Positions 1-8,784 of a stretch of 64,000 nt of DNA are shown here, piece after piece. This DNA comes from a virus: positions 36,679 through 100,678 of IMG/VR virus record IMGVR_UViG_3300030107_003448; one strand, 5' to 3'. A program made the translations under genes and the position numbers. A model generated the notes under the pieces. It ran no database searches, was not told the DNA's origin, and was given only the letters and a program-made list of their open reading frames with translations. Every line of letters starts with the position of its first letter. Within the stretch, counting starts at the first letter, position 1.

Positions 1-230
1 GGCAAGCAACCGAAGAAGGTACAATACCAAATGAAACTCAAGAAGATATTGATGCTGATAAGAAAAGATTTGCAGAAGGTGCACCAGAAGAAGGAGCATC
101 TGCAAGTGCTCCAGTTCCTACAGGACAAAGAAGCCTAGATGAATGGATGAGCGATGAAAAGAAAACTTCCTTTGACCCACACCCCGGAGACGTAATGCTA
201 AAAGCCATCCGTGCACGTCTTGGATGGTGA
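1..230 (+). CDS. C-terminal end of an unknown structural-region protein (partial)
   Basis: An open frame enters from the left edge (first full codon at 3) and ends at TGA 228-230, giving about 75 residues. The visible part is acidic and rich in E, D, A and P, with a possibly folded end (SLDEWMSDEK, then VMLKAIRARLGW). It lies directly upstream of the neck/connector gene, so it is likely the tail of a head protein such as portal, protease or scaffold. The sequence does not show which. No start is visible and no family is recognised. Confidence 0.6.
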   Translation, partial: QATEEGTIPNETQEDIDADKKRFAEGAPEEGASASAPVPTGQRSLDEWMSDEKKTSFDPHPGDVMLKAIRARLGW

Positions 231-242
231 GGGGGATGAAGG

Positions 243-1829
243 ATGCCAATAGTTTACTCACCCGGTGAAGCAGAAGTAAGACCTCTTGACCCTACTGCTG
301 TTGTATATACTACTGCACAAAGAGTAGCAGATTTACTTGAAATTGATAAACCAGAGCCAGTCTTAGTTTCTGCTAATTCTGACACTGGGGCTATGTATAT
401 TCTTGGCTCTGATTTAAGAGAACATGGTTTTGAAGCAGGAGATACTGTATTTGTATACAGCGATGCAGACCCTGTTGGTGAAACATTAACAATTAACACA
501 GTAGCAAGTAGTGCAGGAGGAGATAGTGCAGGTGTAGGATATGTTAAAATTACATTTACTACTAGCCCTTTAACTGCTGCTGATTATCAAGTAGCAGATA
601 ATGCATATATTCAAAATCAAGCAAGTTTCACAAATCGTAAAGGCAGAGGAGTTACTAAATCTAAAGTAGAAAATCTTATTCTTCGTGCCCAAGATATTAT
701 CGATAATAAAACACATAATTCTTGGAGACCATATTTGGTTGCTGGAGAATACCTTAATTTTGATACATATAAGCCATATAGAAGGCGATATTATACAGAT
801 TATGTAGGTACAGCCCCTCTTTTATTCCGTAATGTTCAACAAATCCTTCGTCTTGAATTATGGCAAGGTGACGATTATAGGGAAATAGGAGCAGCAGAAG
901 CACGAATTCATTTACCCGAAGATGTAAGAGCCATTTCTGGTTCTATTGTGATGTCTCCCGGTAATGGTAGTGCGGCTACACTTACTGCTGGAACTAGTAG
1001 TGCACAATGGAGAGCAGACTTTGATTCAACAACTACTGCTCAAAATCTTGCTGACTTAATTAACAAAGAAGATAGAGTAAGTAAAGGCCAAGTTGCATTT
1101 TCTCCTACTTTTACATTAGAAGGTAGTTCTAATCCTGTAGCAATTCATAATGAGTTTTTGGCAAGTGCTAATTCTGATTATGGAACTGGTAAAGTTAAAG
1201 TCACTAGTATGAGACCAGTAAAAGCAGGAGAGAGTTGCTCTATTGTTACTACAGATAGTAGTATTACATTTAAAGAAACTTCAACCCATACTGCTACTGT
1301 TACTAGTGTTGTCTCTACTACAATTAACGTAGACTCTACTGCGGATTTTGCAACTGCTGGAGTTTGTGTAAAAGGAGATACTGTCTTTAGGTATACAGGA
1401 AAAACAGCAACAAGTTTTACTGGTTGTGTATCAGTTACAGGTAGCCCTATTGCTGATATTACTGCAACTATTACTCAAGATACATTTGTGGTAGACCTCC
1501 AAGGAGGCAGCAGTAGTGGAGATAGTGGCCGTCTTAGAGATTGGTGGTATGATGCAGAAATGGGTATTATTTATTTTAACAACTCATATCCTTTCTTTGA
1601 ATGGAATGCTATTAAAGTAGCATATATTTATGGAGAAAGATATATAGAAAAAGCCATTGAAGATGTATGCACTAAGATGGTCGCAATTGAATTGTTAATG
1701 AGTGATGACCGTAGTGTGCTTATTCCAGAGGGTACACAGAATGTTGATTTAACATCTAAAATACAACTCTGGCAAAAAGACATTGAAACTATATTACCCC
1801 GATACCGAGAAGTGGTGGTGTTTGAGTAA
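243..1829 (+). CDS. Putative head-tail connector (neck) protein with inserted beta modules
   Basis: A 528-residue protein starting at ATG 243 behind a GA-rich ribosome site. The C-terminal part (IEKAIEDVCTKMVAIELLM, then ...WQKDIETILPRYREVV) is helical and resembles small phage head-tail adaptors of the gp6/gp15 type, which are usually only 100-200 residues. Here the central region (about 70-130 and 230-430) carries Ser/Thr/Gly-rich beta-strand modules, including a TINVDSTADF...YTGKTATSFTGC stretch that looks like a decorative module of tail and baseplate proteins. It is the first complete gene of the structural block and its stop overlaps the next start (TAATG). The adaptor role is inferred from position and the C-terminal helices. 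Confidence 0.45.
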   Translation: MPIVYSPGEAEVRPLDPTAVVYTTAQRVADLLEIDKPEPVLVSANSDTGAMYILGSDLREHGFEAGDTVFVYSDADPVGETLTINTVASSAGGDSAGVGYVKITFTTSPLTAADYQVADNAYIQNQASFTNRKGRGVTKSKVENLILRAQDIIDNKTHNSWRPYLVAGEYLNFDTYKPYRRRYYTDYVGTAPLLFRNVQQILRLELWQGDDYREIGAAEARIHLPEDVRAISGSIVMSPGNGSAATLTAGTSSAQWRADFDSTTTAQNLADLINKEDRVSKGQVAFSPTFTLEGSSNPVAIHNEFLASANSDYGTGKVKVTSMRPVKAGESCSIVTTDSSITFKETSTHTATVTSVVSTTINVDSTADFATAGVCVKGDTVFRYTGKTATSFTGCVSVTGSPIADITATITQDTFVVDLQGGSSSGDSGRLRDWWYDAEMGIIYFNNSYPFFEWNAIKVAYIYGERYIEKAIEDVCTKMVAIELLMSDDRSVLIPEGTQNVDLTSKIQLWQKDIETILPRYREVVVFE

Positions 1830-2245
1830 TGCCCGATAATAGCGTGCAAGTGGGTTCTAAGTTTTTCCCTGCTGACCCTAAATTTGAACCAGATAAATGG
1901 GAAAAAGAAACAATTGGTAGAGACCCTACATCTCGTGCTTATGCTAAAGACTTAAGAAAAGAGTTTGATATAACTACTAATGCTCAAATGATGCAAGAGA
2001 CATTAGACCAAATGAGGAATAGTGACCCTGCTAAAAAACAACGATTAATGAATATAGAAGCACAAAATGAAGATTATTTCATAAGTGAAACAGGAGGATA
2101 TATACATGCAGATAGTAAGAGGCCAGCGACAGAAGGAGCAATTAAAAAATGGGAAACAAGAGTTAATCGCACCTTAGTTCTAAATCACCCTTCAATGAGA
2201 GACTTTCCACCATATGCCCGTGATGCAATAAGGAGGGCTGCATAA
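1829..2245 (+). CDS. Hypothetical neck-region protein
   Basis: A 138-residue, charged, mostly helical protein. It starts at ATG 1829, overlapping the previous stop, and its own stop overlaps the next start. There are no transmembrane segments or recognisable catalytic motifs. Between a connector-like and a tail-completion-like protein, it could be a second adaptor or stopper, or a tail-joining factor. No family is recognised. Confidence 0.6.
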   Translation: MPDNSVQVGSKFFPADPKFEPDKWEKETIGRDPTSRAYAKDLRKEFDITTNAQMMQETLDQMRNSDPAKKQRLMNIEAQNEDYFISETGGYIHADSKRPATEGAIKKWETRVNRTLVLNHPSMRDFPPYARDAIRRAA

Positions 2246-2694
2246 TGGTAGCAACATGGACAGAAACAATCCCTTTAGTAAAAGGGCTATTAGATGATGG
2301 ATGGAATAGAGGTAACACAAATAACATTAAACCTATTATTCAAGATATTGCAGAAATAGCACCAGAGAGAGGAAAGCGTTTAGACCTCAATAAACACGAT
2401 TATGTGTTGATTTATGAGACAGCACATAACGAAGAAGCACCAGAACTATTCTATGATTTTGTAACAACTCGTGTAAATCTAACTGTAGATATGAGAACAA
2501 TAAGAAGCAGAGAACATTTATACAAGATGGAAAATGAAGTGCGGAGAGTTATACACGCAAACAGAAAGGGAGATGCGACCAATTATGACCGTTTACTATT
2601 TAAAGTAAGGACAGATTTGAGTGACAGAACTAAGCGCTTATGGCGGTTTACATTTCAAATCGAGGTCATTACATTTGCAGAATTGATTCCATAA
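2245..2694 (+). CDS. Putative tail-completion / tail-terminator protein
   Basis: A 149-residue alpha/beta protein. The pattern is an N-terminal helix, then YVLIYET, then a long strand (FVTTRVNLTVDMRTI), a helix (HLYKMENEVRRVIHAN) and a final strand (WRFTFQIEVITF). This matches the size and order of tail-completion proteins of long-tailed phages, in which small alpha/beta subunits cap the tube. Its position, just before the large tube-like gene, supports this. The start overlaps the upstream stop (TAATG). The assignment rests on position and secondary-structure pattern, not on sequence motifs. Confidence 0.45.
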   Translation: MVATWTETIPLVKGLLDDGWNRGNTNNIKPIIQDIAEIAPERGKRLDLNKHDYVLIYETAHNEEAPELFYDFVTTRVNLTVDMRTIRSREHLYKMENEVRRVIHANRKGDATNYDRLLFKVRTDLSDRTKRLWRFTFQIEVITFAELIP

Positions 2695-2732
2695 GGTTTA
2701 GAGGCTAATTAGTTATCGGAGGGACGAAGCGC

Positions 2733-5264
2733 ATGCCATCAACAGTATACAAGGGAGATTTAGCAGAAGTAACAATGGGTCACGAAAGTGGTCTATATAT
2801 CGAAGATGACCATTGGGGAGCATTAGTTTTTACAACATCAGCAGGGACTGGAGATTCTTCAATTATTACTTTTTCTGGCACAAGTAGTCACGCTACTGGC
2901 TATCTTTTTGATAGTAGCCATAGATTACTTTATCCAACTAATATGCTTGTAGGAGCACGTTTAATTGTAAAAGGTGGTGGAAATTTTGGGGATGATGATT
3001 GGGAGGCTACTGGTAGAGAATATACAATTATCGCTAATAGTCTTACTACAATCACAGTATCTCCTGCTATGAAGTATACTGGTGGTTCTGATACTGGTGA
3101 TGTTCTTATTATACCTGCATTTAGTGTGCCTTCGCCAGATGTAACTAATACATCTTATGCTGTTGGAACATCAGCAAAAGAAGCCAAAGAATCATTACTT
3201 ACAGACCAATTTATTGGAATTGCTGGAACAGTAGGATTACCAGAAACTAAAGTAGATTTGAAACGTTATCATGTAGTTGGTGTCGGTAGAGATGTTGTAG
3301 TACAAGCGCCGGGTAAATTCACTAATGAAGGAGGTTCATTGGAAGTTATGGTAAATAATGCTAGATGGTTTTATTATTGTTTAGGTAAAATGTCATCTGT
3401 CCCAAGCCATAAAGCACTTATCGAAGCGTCTAATTGGTACACAACTGCACCAATTGCTTCTGCACTTGATGCAGGACAGATATATATTGATACACCAGAT
3501 AGAACCCTAAAAACAACTGCTGGTTCTACTCTTGCTCCCGGCCACTATGTGTATATTAGAGACGGTAATGCAGGTTCAGATGCTAACGATGTTGTCGGTT
3601 CTAATTTGCTACCTATACATCAACATAAAGAAGTGAATTTGGCTACCGCAGGTGATGTGACAAGTAGCCCTTCTTATTTTGGTTCATTACATTCTGCTAA
3701 TGTACCTAGCCACGATGCGCCCCATTTTGATGCAACTGGTAGGTCTGAAATTAGAAGAATCGCAGCGATAGATACTGATAACGATAGAATTTATTTAGAT
3801 GAACCGCTTTGTTTTTCACATAAAGTATCAGCAACAACTACTACAATCAACGATGTTAGTGGATATGCAATAGGAGAAACTGGTGCGATGACTGTAGATG
3901 AAGGGGGCAGTGCTGGTGTAGCATTACAACACTTTGCAGTAGGAGATACTATTTTTACGGCTAATGGTGCTGAAATTGGAGTTTTAACTGCTGTTACAGA
4001 TACCCAACTTACTTGCGGTGGGGGCACTAGAACAGCAGTTGCGAATAATGATATTATACATTTATCTGCTATTTCGTTCCTTGAATTTAGAGCGGCTGTA
4101 GCAAATACTACTATAAAAATAAATAATGGTGGAGGATATGCAGTAGGAGAAACTGGTGCTATGACTGTAGACACTACTAACCCTAATACAATATTGGCTG
4201 TTGGGACAACTCTTTACAATGCTAGTGGTGGAATACTAGGTAAAGTTACAGTAATGGCTTCTAATTCAATTACAATAGGCGGTGGATTAGAAATAGCAGT
4301 AATTGATAACCAAGATTTGTATTGGATGAGAAGCCCTAATATTACTTCTGATGGAGAATTAGGAGATTCTGTAGACCATCTTATATTTAGTAAAGATACT
4401 ATTCCGTCTTTTTCAATTGAGACATCTCTGCGTAGCCGTGATGTAGGGGCGTATAACCAAGAAGATGCTTCTAATGCGCCGGGTAGTTCTACTGATGCTA
4501 AAATATTGACTAGAGTATTCCGTGGTTGTAAAGTAAAAGATTGGTCTTTAACTGCTGATACAGATGCCGCAGTAAAAATGAGTGTGAATTTTGATTCGGC
4601 TTATTGTTATACTGATACTGGTAGACTAGAAGCAACAGCCTCTAATCGTGGTGACCGATTACAAGCACATAGAATGTTTGAAAATACAGCCAATACATTA
4701 GAAGCACGTAAAGAATCTGGTATTGCTCAATATGGACAAAAACCATATTTCTTTTACAATGGCACACTTACTGTTGGTGGAGTAGCAATAGCACAAGTAA
4801 CTAACTTTACCCTAAGTGGAAGCACTGGTGTAACTTATCATCACACAATTCGTGGCACACCAGCCGCTAGTAGCACAGGTATGACTGGAGCAGCAGGTCA
4901 TGTTTTATCTACAGAACAAGTGCCATTTGGTGGTAGCCGTAATGCCTCTTTAGCAGTTGAAGGAAAAGAAACCTTTGATTTGAATATGGAAGTTATCGTA
5001 GATGACCCAATTTTCTGGCATCATATGAGAACTACAACTGAATTTAATAATGCTATTGGTTCTAATGCAGATGGTATAGTTTTGAAATTACACAAACAAG
5101 GAGCAGGTACAAGTAGAGAACGTATGACAATAATTATAGATGATTTCTTTATTACAGAAGCACCTTTACCGATTCCAGAAGATAAAGGTGTAATCCGCAG
5201 CAGTCTAAAAATTGCACCAAAGCATGTGCGTATTTTGGCTACTGATACATTGTATCATTATTGA
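2733..5264 (+). CDS. Putative major tail (tube) protein with large inserted modules
   Basis: An 843-residue protein, two to four times longer than usual tail-tube proteins. The N-terminus (about 1-60) and C-terminal region (about 580-843, ending in a strand-helix-strand pattern around RERMTIIIDDFF) look like the tube fold. The middle holds Gly/Thr/Asn-rich insertions, including two tandem copies of a module of about 75 residues (about residues 366-445 and 459-531) that recurs once in the giant protein downstream. It is preceded by 38 bp of non-coding sequence with a GGAGGG site before ATG 2733. It follows tail completion and precedes the assembly chaperones, the normal place for the tube gene. 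A sheath or tube-decorated variant is also possible. Confidence 0.5.
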   Translation: MPSTVYKGDLAEVTMGHESGLYIEDDHWGALVFTTSAGTGDSSIITFSGTSSHATGYLFDSSHRLLYPTNMLVGARLIVKGGGNFGDDDWEATGREYTIIANSLTTITVSPAMKYTGGSDTGDVLIIPAFSVPSPDVTNTSYAVGTSAKEAKESLLTDQFIGIAGTVGLPETKVDLKRYHVVGVGRDVVVQAPGKFTNEGGSLEVMVNNARWFYYCLGKMSSVPSHKALIEASNWYTTAPIASALDAGQIYIDTPDRTLKTTAGSTLAPGHYVYIRDGNAGSDANDVVGSNLLPIHQHKEVNLATAGDVTSSPSYFGSLHSANVPSHDAPHFDATGRSEIRRIAAIDTDNDRIYLDEPLCFSHKVSATTTTINDVSGYAIGETGAMTVDEGGSAGVALQHFAVGDTIFTANGAEIGVLTAVTDTQLTCGGGTRTAVANNDIIHLSAISFLEFRAAVANTTIKINNGGGYAVGETGAMTVDTTNPNTILAVGTTLYNASGGILGKVTVMASNSITIGGGLEIAVIDNQDLYWMRSPNITSDGELGDSVDHLIFSKDTIPSFSIETSLRSRDVGAYNQEDASNAPGSSTDAKILTRVFRGCKVKDWSLTADTDAAVKMSVNFDSAYCYTDTGRLEATASNRGDRLQAHRMFENTANTLEARKESGIAQYGQKPYFFYNGTLTVGGVAIAQVTNFTLSGSTGVTYHHTIRGTPAASSTGMTGAAGHVLSTEQVPFGGSRNASLAVEGKETFDLNMEVIVDDPIFWHHMRTTTEFNNAIGSNADGIVLKLHKQGAGTSRERMTIIIDDFFITEAPLPIPEDKGVIRSSLKIAPKHVRILATDTLYHY
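3830..4326 (+). repeat. Two tandem copies of a GGGY-type module inside the tail-tube gene
   Basis: Copy 1 runs about 3830-4068 and copy 2 about 4108-4326. Both encode the pattern GYA(I/V)GETGAMTVD, then a hydrophobic VG(D/T) step, then an NG or SG turn, then a Gly-rich IGGG/CGGG end. A 39-nt core (3861-3899 against 4134-4172) differs at only about three bases by eye, so the duplication looks recent or is being homogenised. A third, more diverged copy lies at about 10783-11005 in the giant gene. Confidence 0.7.
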
Positions 5265-5273
5265 GGTGACAGA

Positions 5274-5690
5274 ATGGCTAGAATTTACATGAATCCATCT
5301 ACTGCTCAAAACATGATGAAATCTATAGATGACCCGTCATGGGTTAAATCTGCTAAAGAAGTATTAGCATCAGCCGATACATTTGACCCAGAAGCAGGTA
5401 AAGCAACCGATGTTCCTTTTGTAGAAGAAGTTACAGACGAATATGATAACCTTACTGTTGCTGAATTAAAAGAATTATTAAAAGCAAGAGGGTTATCTAT
5501 TGCTGGCGTTAAAGCCGACCTTATCCAACGTTTGCGTCTCGATGATGCAAATACATCAAATTCCACCGAAGCCCCCGTTGAAGAAGCGGCTGTTGAGGAG
5601 GAAACGGAAGCACCATCCACGCAAGAGGATGCTGTTACCAATGAAGCCAATGAAGGTGAAGTAAGTGAGTCAAAGGAGAATAGCGGATAA
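5274..5690 (+). CDS. SAP-domain protein of the tail block
   Basis: A 138-residue protein. Residues about 58-90 form a SAP-type helix-turn-helix (LTVAELKELLKARGLSIAGV followed by KADLIQRL), a motif known for binding A/T-rich DNA. The remainder (91-138) is an acidic, disordered, Glu-rich tail. It sits between the tube gene and the tail assembly chaperone, where a DNA-binding motif is unexpected. Phages do carry SAP-like helices in some structural or packaging proteins. The coding end overlaps the next gene by 26 bp. The SAP fold is well supported; its function here is unknown. Confidence 0.7.
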   Translation: MARIYMNPSTAQNMMKSIDDPSWVKSAKEVLASADTFDPEAGKATDVPFVEEVTDEYDNLTVAELKELLKARGLSIAGVKADLIQRLRLDDANTSNSTEAPVEEAAVEEETEAPSTQEDAVTNEANEGEVSESKENSG

Positions 5691-6048
5691 AAATACACTA
5701 ATAAGAAATGAACAAACAGTGCAAAAGCATGAAATTGAAACAGACCCAGAAGACCCCGATGTCTTTATGGAGGTCTGGATTAAAGAATTAACATTTCTGG
5801 ACATACAAAAAGCAGCACAGAATATGCTAAAATTAAATGATTCCGGAGGAGTTGATTTTTCTTTTGAAGGTTATTGGTCACATGCTTTTGAAAATTTCAT
5901 AGTGAAAACAAACCCTCCTATGACAACACAAGAATTATTAAATCTCAAAGGATTTGTCGGTGACAAACTCTCTAAAGTGCTTCCTCAACCTAATGAATTA
6001 GTGGAGGAAATGCAAGGGGGGTTTCACAACGCTACCGAGACAGAGTAA
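5665..6048 (+). CDS. Tail assembly chaperone, short (gpG-like) form
   Basis: A 127-residue acidic protein starting at GTG 5665, with GAAGGTGAA just upstream, inside the end of the SAP gene. No in-frame ATG is available nearby. Its length, the strand-then-helix pattern (FMEVWIKELTFLDIQKAAQN) and its place immediately before the tape measure are those of phage tail assembly chaperones, which coat the tape measure during tail assembly. Near its end lies a run of six G followed by TTT (6016-6024). An open -1 frame continues from there to the tape-measure start, the classic layout for a programmed frameshift. Confidence 0.65.
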   Translation: MSQRRIADKNTLIRNEQTVQKHEIETDPEDPDVFMEVWIKELTFLDIQKAAQNMLKLNDSGGVDFSFEGYWSHAFENFIVKTNPPMTTQELLNLKGFVGDKLSKVLPQPNELVEEMQGGFHNATETE

Positions 6049-6323
6049 AGAGATTCTTATCTCAAAAACAGGTAGCGAGCCCAGAAGACCACGCTTTACA
6101 TTTAGAATATTGGGCGGTAATAATTGCTCAACATTTTCATATTTCTCCAATGGAGGTTTATTCAATGCCTCCTTTAATGGTACAGAAATTATTAGGATGG
6201 GTATTAGCACTAACTGATGAGAGGGAGAGGATGATGCAAGAAACTAAAGGAAAAAGCAGCACTACAAGCAAAGATGTTGTAAGCCTTGACTATTCTGCTT
6301 GGTTCAACGAGGAGGGCATCTAA
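5665..6323 (+). CDS. Tail assembly chaperone, long (gpGT-like) form made by -1 frameshift
   Basis: If ribosomes slip back one base at the G-run (6016-6021), reading continues from GTT 6021 through about 100 open codons (VSQRYRDRVKRFLSQKQVAS onward) to TAA 6321-6323, for a product of about 219 residues. That stop overlaps the tape-measure ATG (TAATG). The extension has a plausible protein composition, with aromatic helices (HLEYWAVIIAQHFHI) and a charged linker. It lacks a well-placed start of its own, so it would otherwise be an unexplained 300-bp gap. This mirrors lambda G/GT and equivalents in most long-tailed phages. It is inferred from sequence only. Confidence 0.6.
6016..6024 (+). promoter_or_regulatory. 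Candidate -1 frameshift slippery site
   Basis: Six G followed by TTT. Zero-frame codons are GGG GGG TTT. A -1 slip lets glycine tRNA re-pair with GGG. G-runs are used as slippery sites in tail chaperone genes of some phages (for example Mu-like). The zero frame stops 24 bp downstream and the -1 frame stays open for 300 bp. Confidence 0.6.
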
Positions 6324-7585
6324 TGGTAGCAGTATCGGCGGCAGTTACTTTGGCTAATGCTTTTTCGGCAGCAAGTGCTGGTGCTGCTAAAGTTCAACAA
6401 AAAATAACTGAAATAAGTAATACTTTGAGCACTAAATGGAATGAATTCAAAAACAAAGTTAAAGAAAATTGGCCAGATGTTTTAACTAAATCATATTGGA
6501 CTAATGAAGAAGGGACAGGAGTATTTGATTTTAATATTGATTGGGGAGCGTTATTTGCGTGGATTCCAGAAGGAATATTCACTAAGGCATATTGGACTAA
6601 TGACGAGGGGTCGGGTGTTTTAGACTTCGATATAGATTGGGGCGCATTATTTTCATGGGTCCCAGAAGGAATTTTTACAAAAGCATATTGGAGTAATGAT
6701 GAAGGTACTGGTGTTTTAGATTTTGATATAGATTGGGGTGCTTTATTTTCATGGGACCCTTCTCCCAATAGTGTTTTTCATGAAGATTATTGGTTTAATG
6801 ACGAAGGTACAGGAGCATTAGATTTTGATATAGATTGGGGTGCTTTGTTTAGTTGGGTGCCCGATGGCATTTTTACTAAAGATTATTGGACAAATAATGA
6901 AGGGACAGGTGTATTAAATTTTGATATAGATTGGGGAGGAATATTCTCATGGGTGCCTACTGGTGTCTTTTCAAAAACATATTGGACAAACAACGAAGGC
7001 ACAGGTGTATTAGATTTTGATATAGATTGGGATGGTATTTTTTCTTTTTCTCTACCCGCAATATTAACTAAAGATTATTGGACAAATAATGAAGGCACAG
7101 GTGTATTAGATTTTAATATCGATTGGAGTGAAATATGGAGTGGTTTTATTCCAGATTGGTTAGAAGATTTTAGTATAGGAGATAGTATGAATGCTATAGG
7201 AGATACTCTTTGGAGCGCTGTAAAAGGCCCTTTAAACGATATGATTGGCGGACTTAATTCATTGGTGGCTTATGATTTACCAGTGATTGGTCCTATACAA
7301 GATTTAGAATTATTAAGCGGTATGTTTCCTATCCCTGCATTGGCGGCAGGTGGTGTAGTAACAGGTCCTACTCTTGCTATGATTGGTGAAGCAGGACCAG
7401 AAGCCGTAATACCATTAGATAGGTCTGGTTTACAAACTGGTAGTCAAACTTTCAATATGTCATTCAACTTAAGTGGTATGACAGACCGTTCAGATAAAAG
7501 ACAAATGGCTCGTGAAATCAGTGATTTAATTCAACAAGAATTGAGAAGAACTGTGGGAGCAAATACAACAAGAGGTAGGTTCTAA
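6323..7585 (+). CDS. Tape measure protein with seven 32-residue repeats
   Basis: A 420-residue protein from ATG 6323, behind GAGGAGG. An earlier TTG at 6299 lacks a ribosome site. The order is an N-terminal Ala-rich helix (1-55), seven tandem repeats of about 32 residues (55-281) with the core YWTNDEGTGVLDFDIDWG, then a region with an amphipathic helix (about 285-335). The C-terminus carries AAGGVVTGPTLAMIGEAGPE and AVIPLDR, a hallmark of tape-measure C-termini, and a final helix (MAREISDLIQQELRRTV). At the usual ~0.15 nm per residue this would specify a tail of roughly 60 nm, short for a tape measure. The DIDWG repeats could be length units. No membrane segment or peptidase domain is seen. 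Confidence 0.75.
   Translation: MVAVSAAVTLANAFSAASAGAAKVQQKITEISNTLSTKWNEFKNKVKENWPDVLTKSYWTNEEGTGVFDFNIDWGALFAWIPEGIFTKAYWTNDEGSGVLDFDIDWGALFSWVPEGIFTKAYWSNDEGTGVLDFDIDWGALFSWDPSPNSVFHEDYWFNDEGTGALDFDIDWGALFSWVPDGIFTKDYWTNNEGTGVLNFDIDWGGIFSWVPTGVFSKTYWTNNEGTGVLDFDIDWDGIFSFSLPAILTKDYWTNNEGTGVLDFNIDWSEIWSGFIPDWLEDFSIGDSMNAIGDTLWSAVKGPLNDMIGGLNSLVAYDLPVIGPIQDLELLSGMFPIPALAAGGVVTGPTLAMIGEAGPEAVIPLDRSGLQTGSQTFNMSFNLSGMTDRSDKRQMAREISDLIQQELRRTVGANTTRGRF
6485..7163 (+). repeat. Seven tandem ~96-bp coding repeats in the tape measure gene
   Basis: Each unit encodes (T/S)KxYWxNxEGxGxxxFxIDWxxxFxWxPxxx(F/L). Units are 32 residues, except the third, which has two extra residues (SPNSVF). Protein conservation is strong while the DNA differs at many third positions, so the repeats are old and kept by selection at the protein level. 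Confidence 0.85.
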
Positions 7586-8775
7586 TGGCTTCGACAGGTG
7601 TACCCATTCGTTTAGTTAGAAATGATGGTGAACTTATTCCTTTAATGGCTGAAAATATAACTTTTACAGTCGATAGAAGTGTGCCTACTATGTCTATGCC
7701 TTTGACTGGAAATACTAGAGTAGGTATGGATTTGAATCGGTCTAAAGCAATGATTGTCGTAACTGGAATATTAACAGACGATGAATCAAATCTTATTCAA
7801 ACAGGTTCATATTCCAAAGCCACTGTTGATTTTTCTTTTACACAAACAAATGGTCAAACTTGGTATCATAGTGATTTTGCTTCTGATTCTAATTTTACCA
7901 GAACGTTAGGCATATATTCCGATGAAGGTAGTAAAAACTTTGTTTTTTATTTAGATAGCAGTGTGTCTATTGGTACGGGAGTAAGTAGCATGGGAGTTGG
8001 TAATACAATAGTAAAAGTGCCTGTGGGAGGTGCGTCAAGTGCCAGTGCTATTACTGCTAAATTAGTAACTGCGATTACTCAAACTAGTCATCCTACTGGC
8101 TATAGCGCAGGGCAAAGACCGGGTGATTTTTTTACAGCCACACAAGCAAATAGTTCAAGAAATAGTTCTAGTGTAGGAACTAATGCTGTTCTTGAAATTA
8201 CACATAAAAAAATTGGACCAACAAAGAGTAGTACACCTAACTGGGGAGGAGGATGGGGTGTTGGTAATGAGACTTATTGGAAACATCCTTACATTACTAC
8301 ATTTGCTGGAGGCAGTGAAAATGTAGGAAAATCGGCAGGAGATAAAGCCATGGATTTGTATGGCACATTAAACAATATGAATAACGGTGGTGCTGTTGGG
8401 GGTAGTCTTACTTGGATAGCAGGATTATTCGGTGTTGATGATGAAGAAGGTTGGGGTGGGCCGCAAGCCGCTTTAGATAATAAATATGGAGATTATATTA
8501 TAGGTATTCAAATCCCTTATGATTCTAAAGTTCAAGCGACTACAGGAACAGTCCAACGTAATTTTTTCATGCCCACAGGAGGCTCTCATACAAGACATAG
8601 TAAAGGCTCTACAGCAAATGAAAATGAAGTCAGTGTGGATTTTAACCCATATTGGAAAGAAGGAGACTATACTGGAATAAAAGGCACTGTTAAACAATTC
8701 CAAATGAGTTATGATGCTGGTGAAACAGTTTATAATTACCAACTATCATTTTTACCAGTTGATTGGATTTTATGA
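7585..8775 (+). CDS. Putative distal tail / baseplate hub protein
   Basis: A 396-residue protein starting at ATG 7585, overlapping the tape-measure stop. It is beta-rich. The N-terminus (VPIRLVRNDGELIPLMAEN) and end (VKQFQMSYDAGETVYNYQLS followed by FLPVDW) are typical in style of proteins that follow the tape measure and form the tail tip. There are Gly/Asn/Ser-rich loops in the middle (about 180-290) and no enzyme motif. By position it should connect the tube to the giant fibre protein downstream. No specific family is recognised. Confidence 0.45.
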   Translation: MASTGVPIRLVRNDGELIPLMAENITFTVDRSVPTMSMPLTGNTRVGMDLNRSKAMIVVTGILTDDESNLIQTGSYSKATVDFSFTQTNGQTWYHSDFASDSNFTRTLGIYSDEGSKNFVFYLDSSVSIGTGVSSMGVGNTIVKVPVGGASSASAITAKLVTAITQTSHPTGYSAGQRPGDFFTATQANSSRNSSSVGTNAVLEITHKKIGPTKSSTPNWGGGWGVGNETYWKHPYITTFAGGSENVGKSAGDKAMDLYGTLNNMNNGGAVGGSLTWIAGLFGVDDEEGWGGPQAALDNKYGDYIIGIQIPYDSKVQATTGTVQRNFFMPTGGSHTRHSKGSTANENEVSVDFNPYWKEGDYTGIKGTVKQFQMSYDAGETVYNYQLSFLPVDWIL

Positions 8776-8784
8776 GGTTTTAAT

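Noticed and set aside
6299-6322. TTG start extending the tape measure by eight codons
   Set aside because: The ATG at 6323 follows GAGGAGG and overlaps the frameshift product stop as TAATG.
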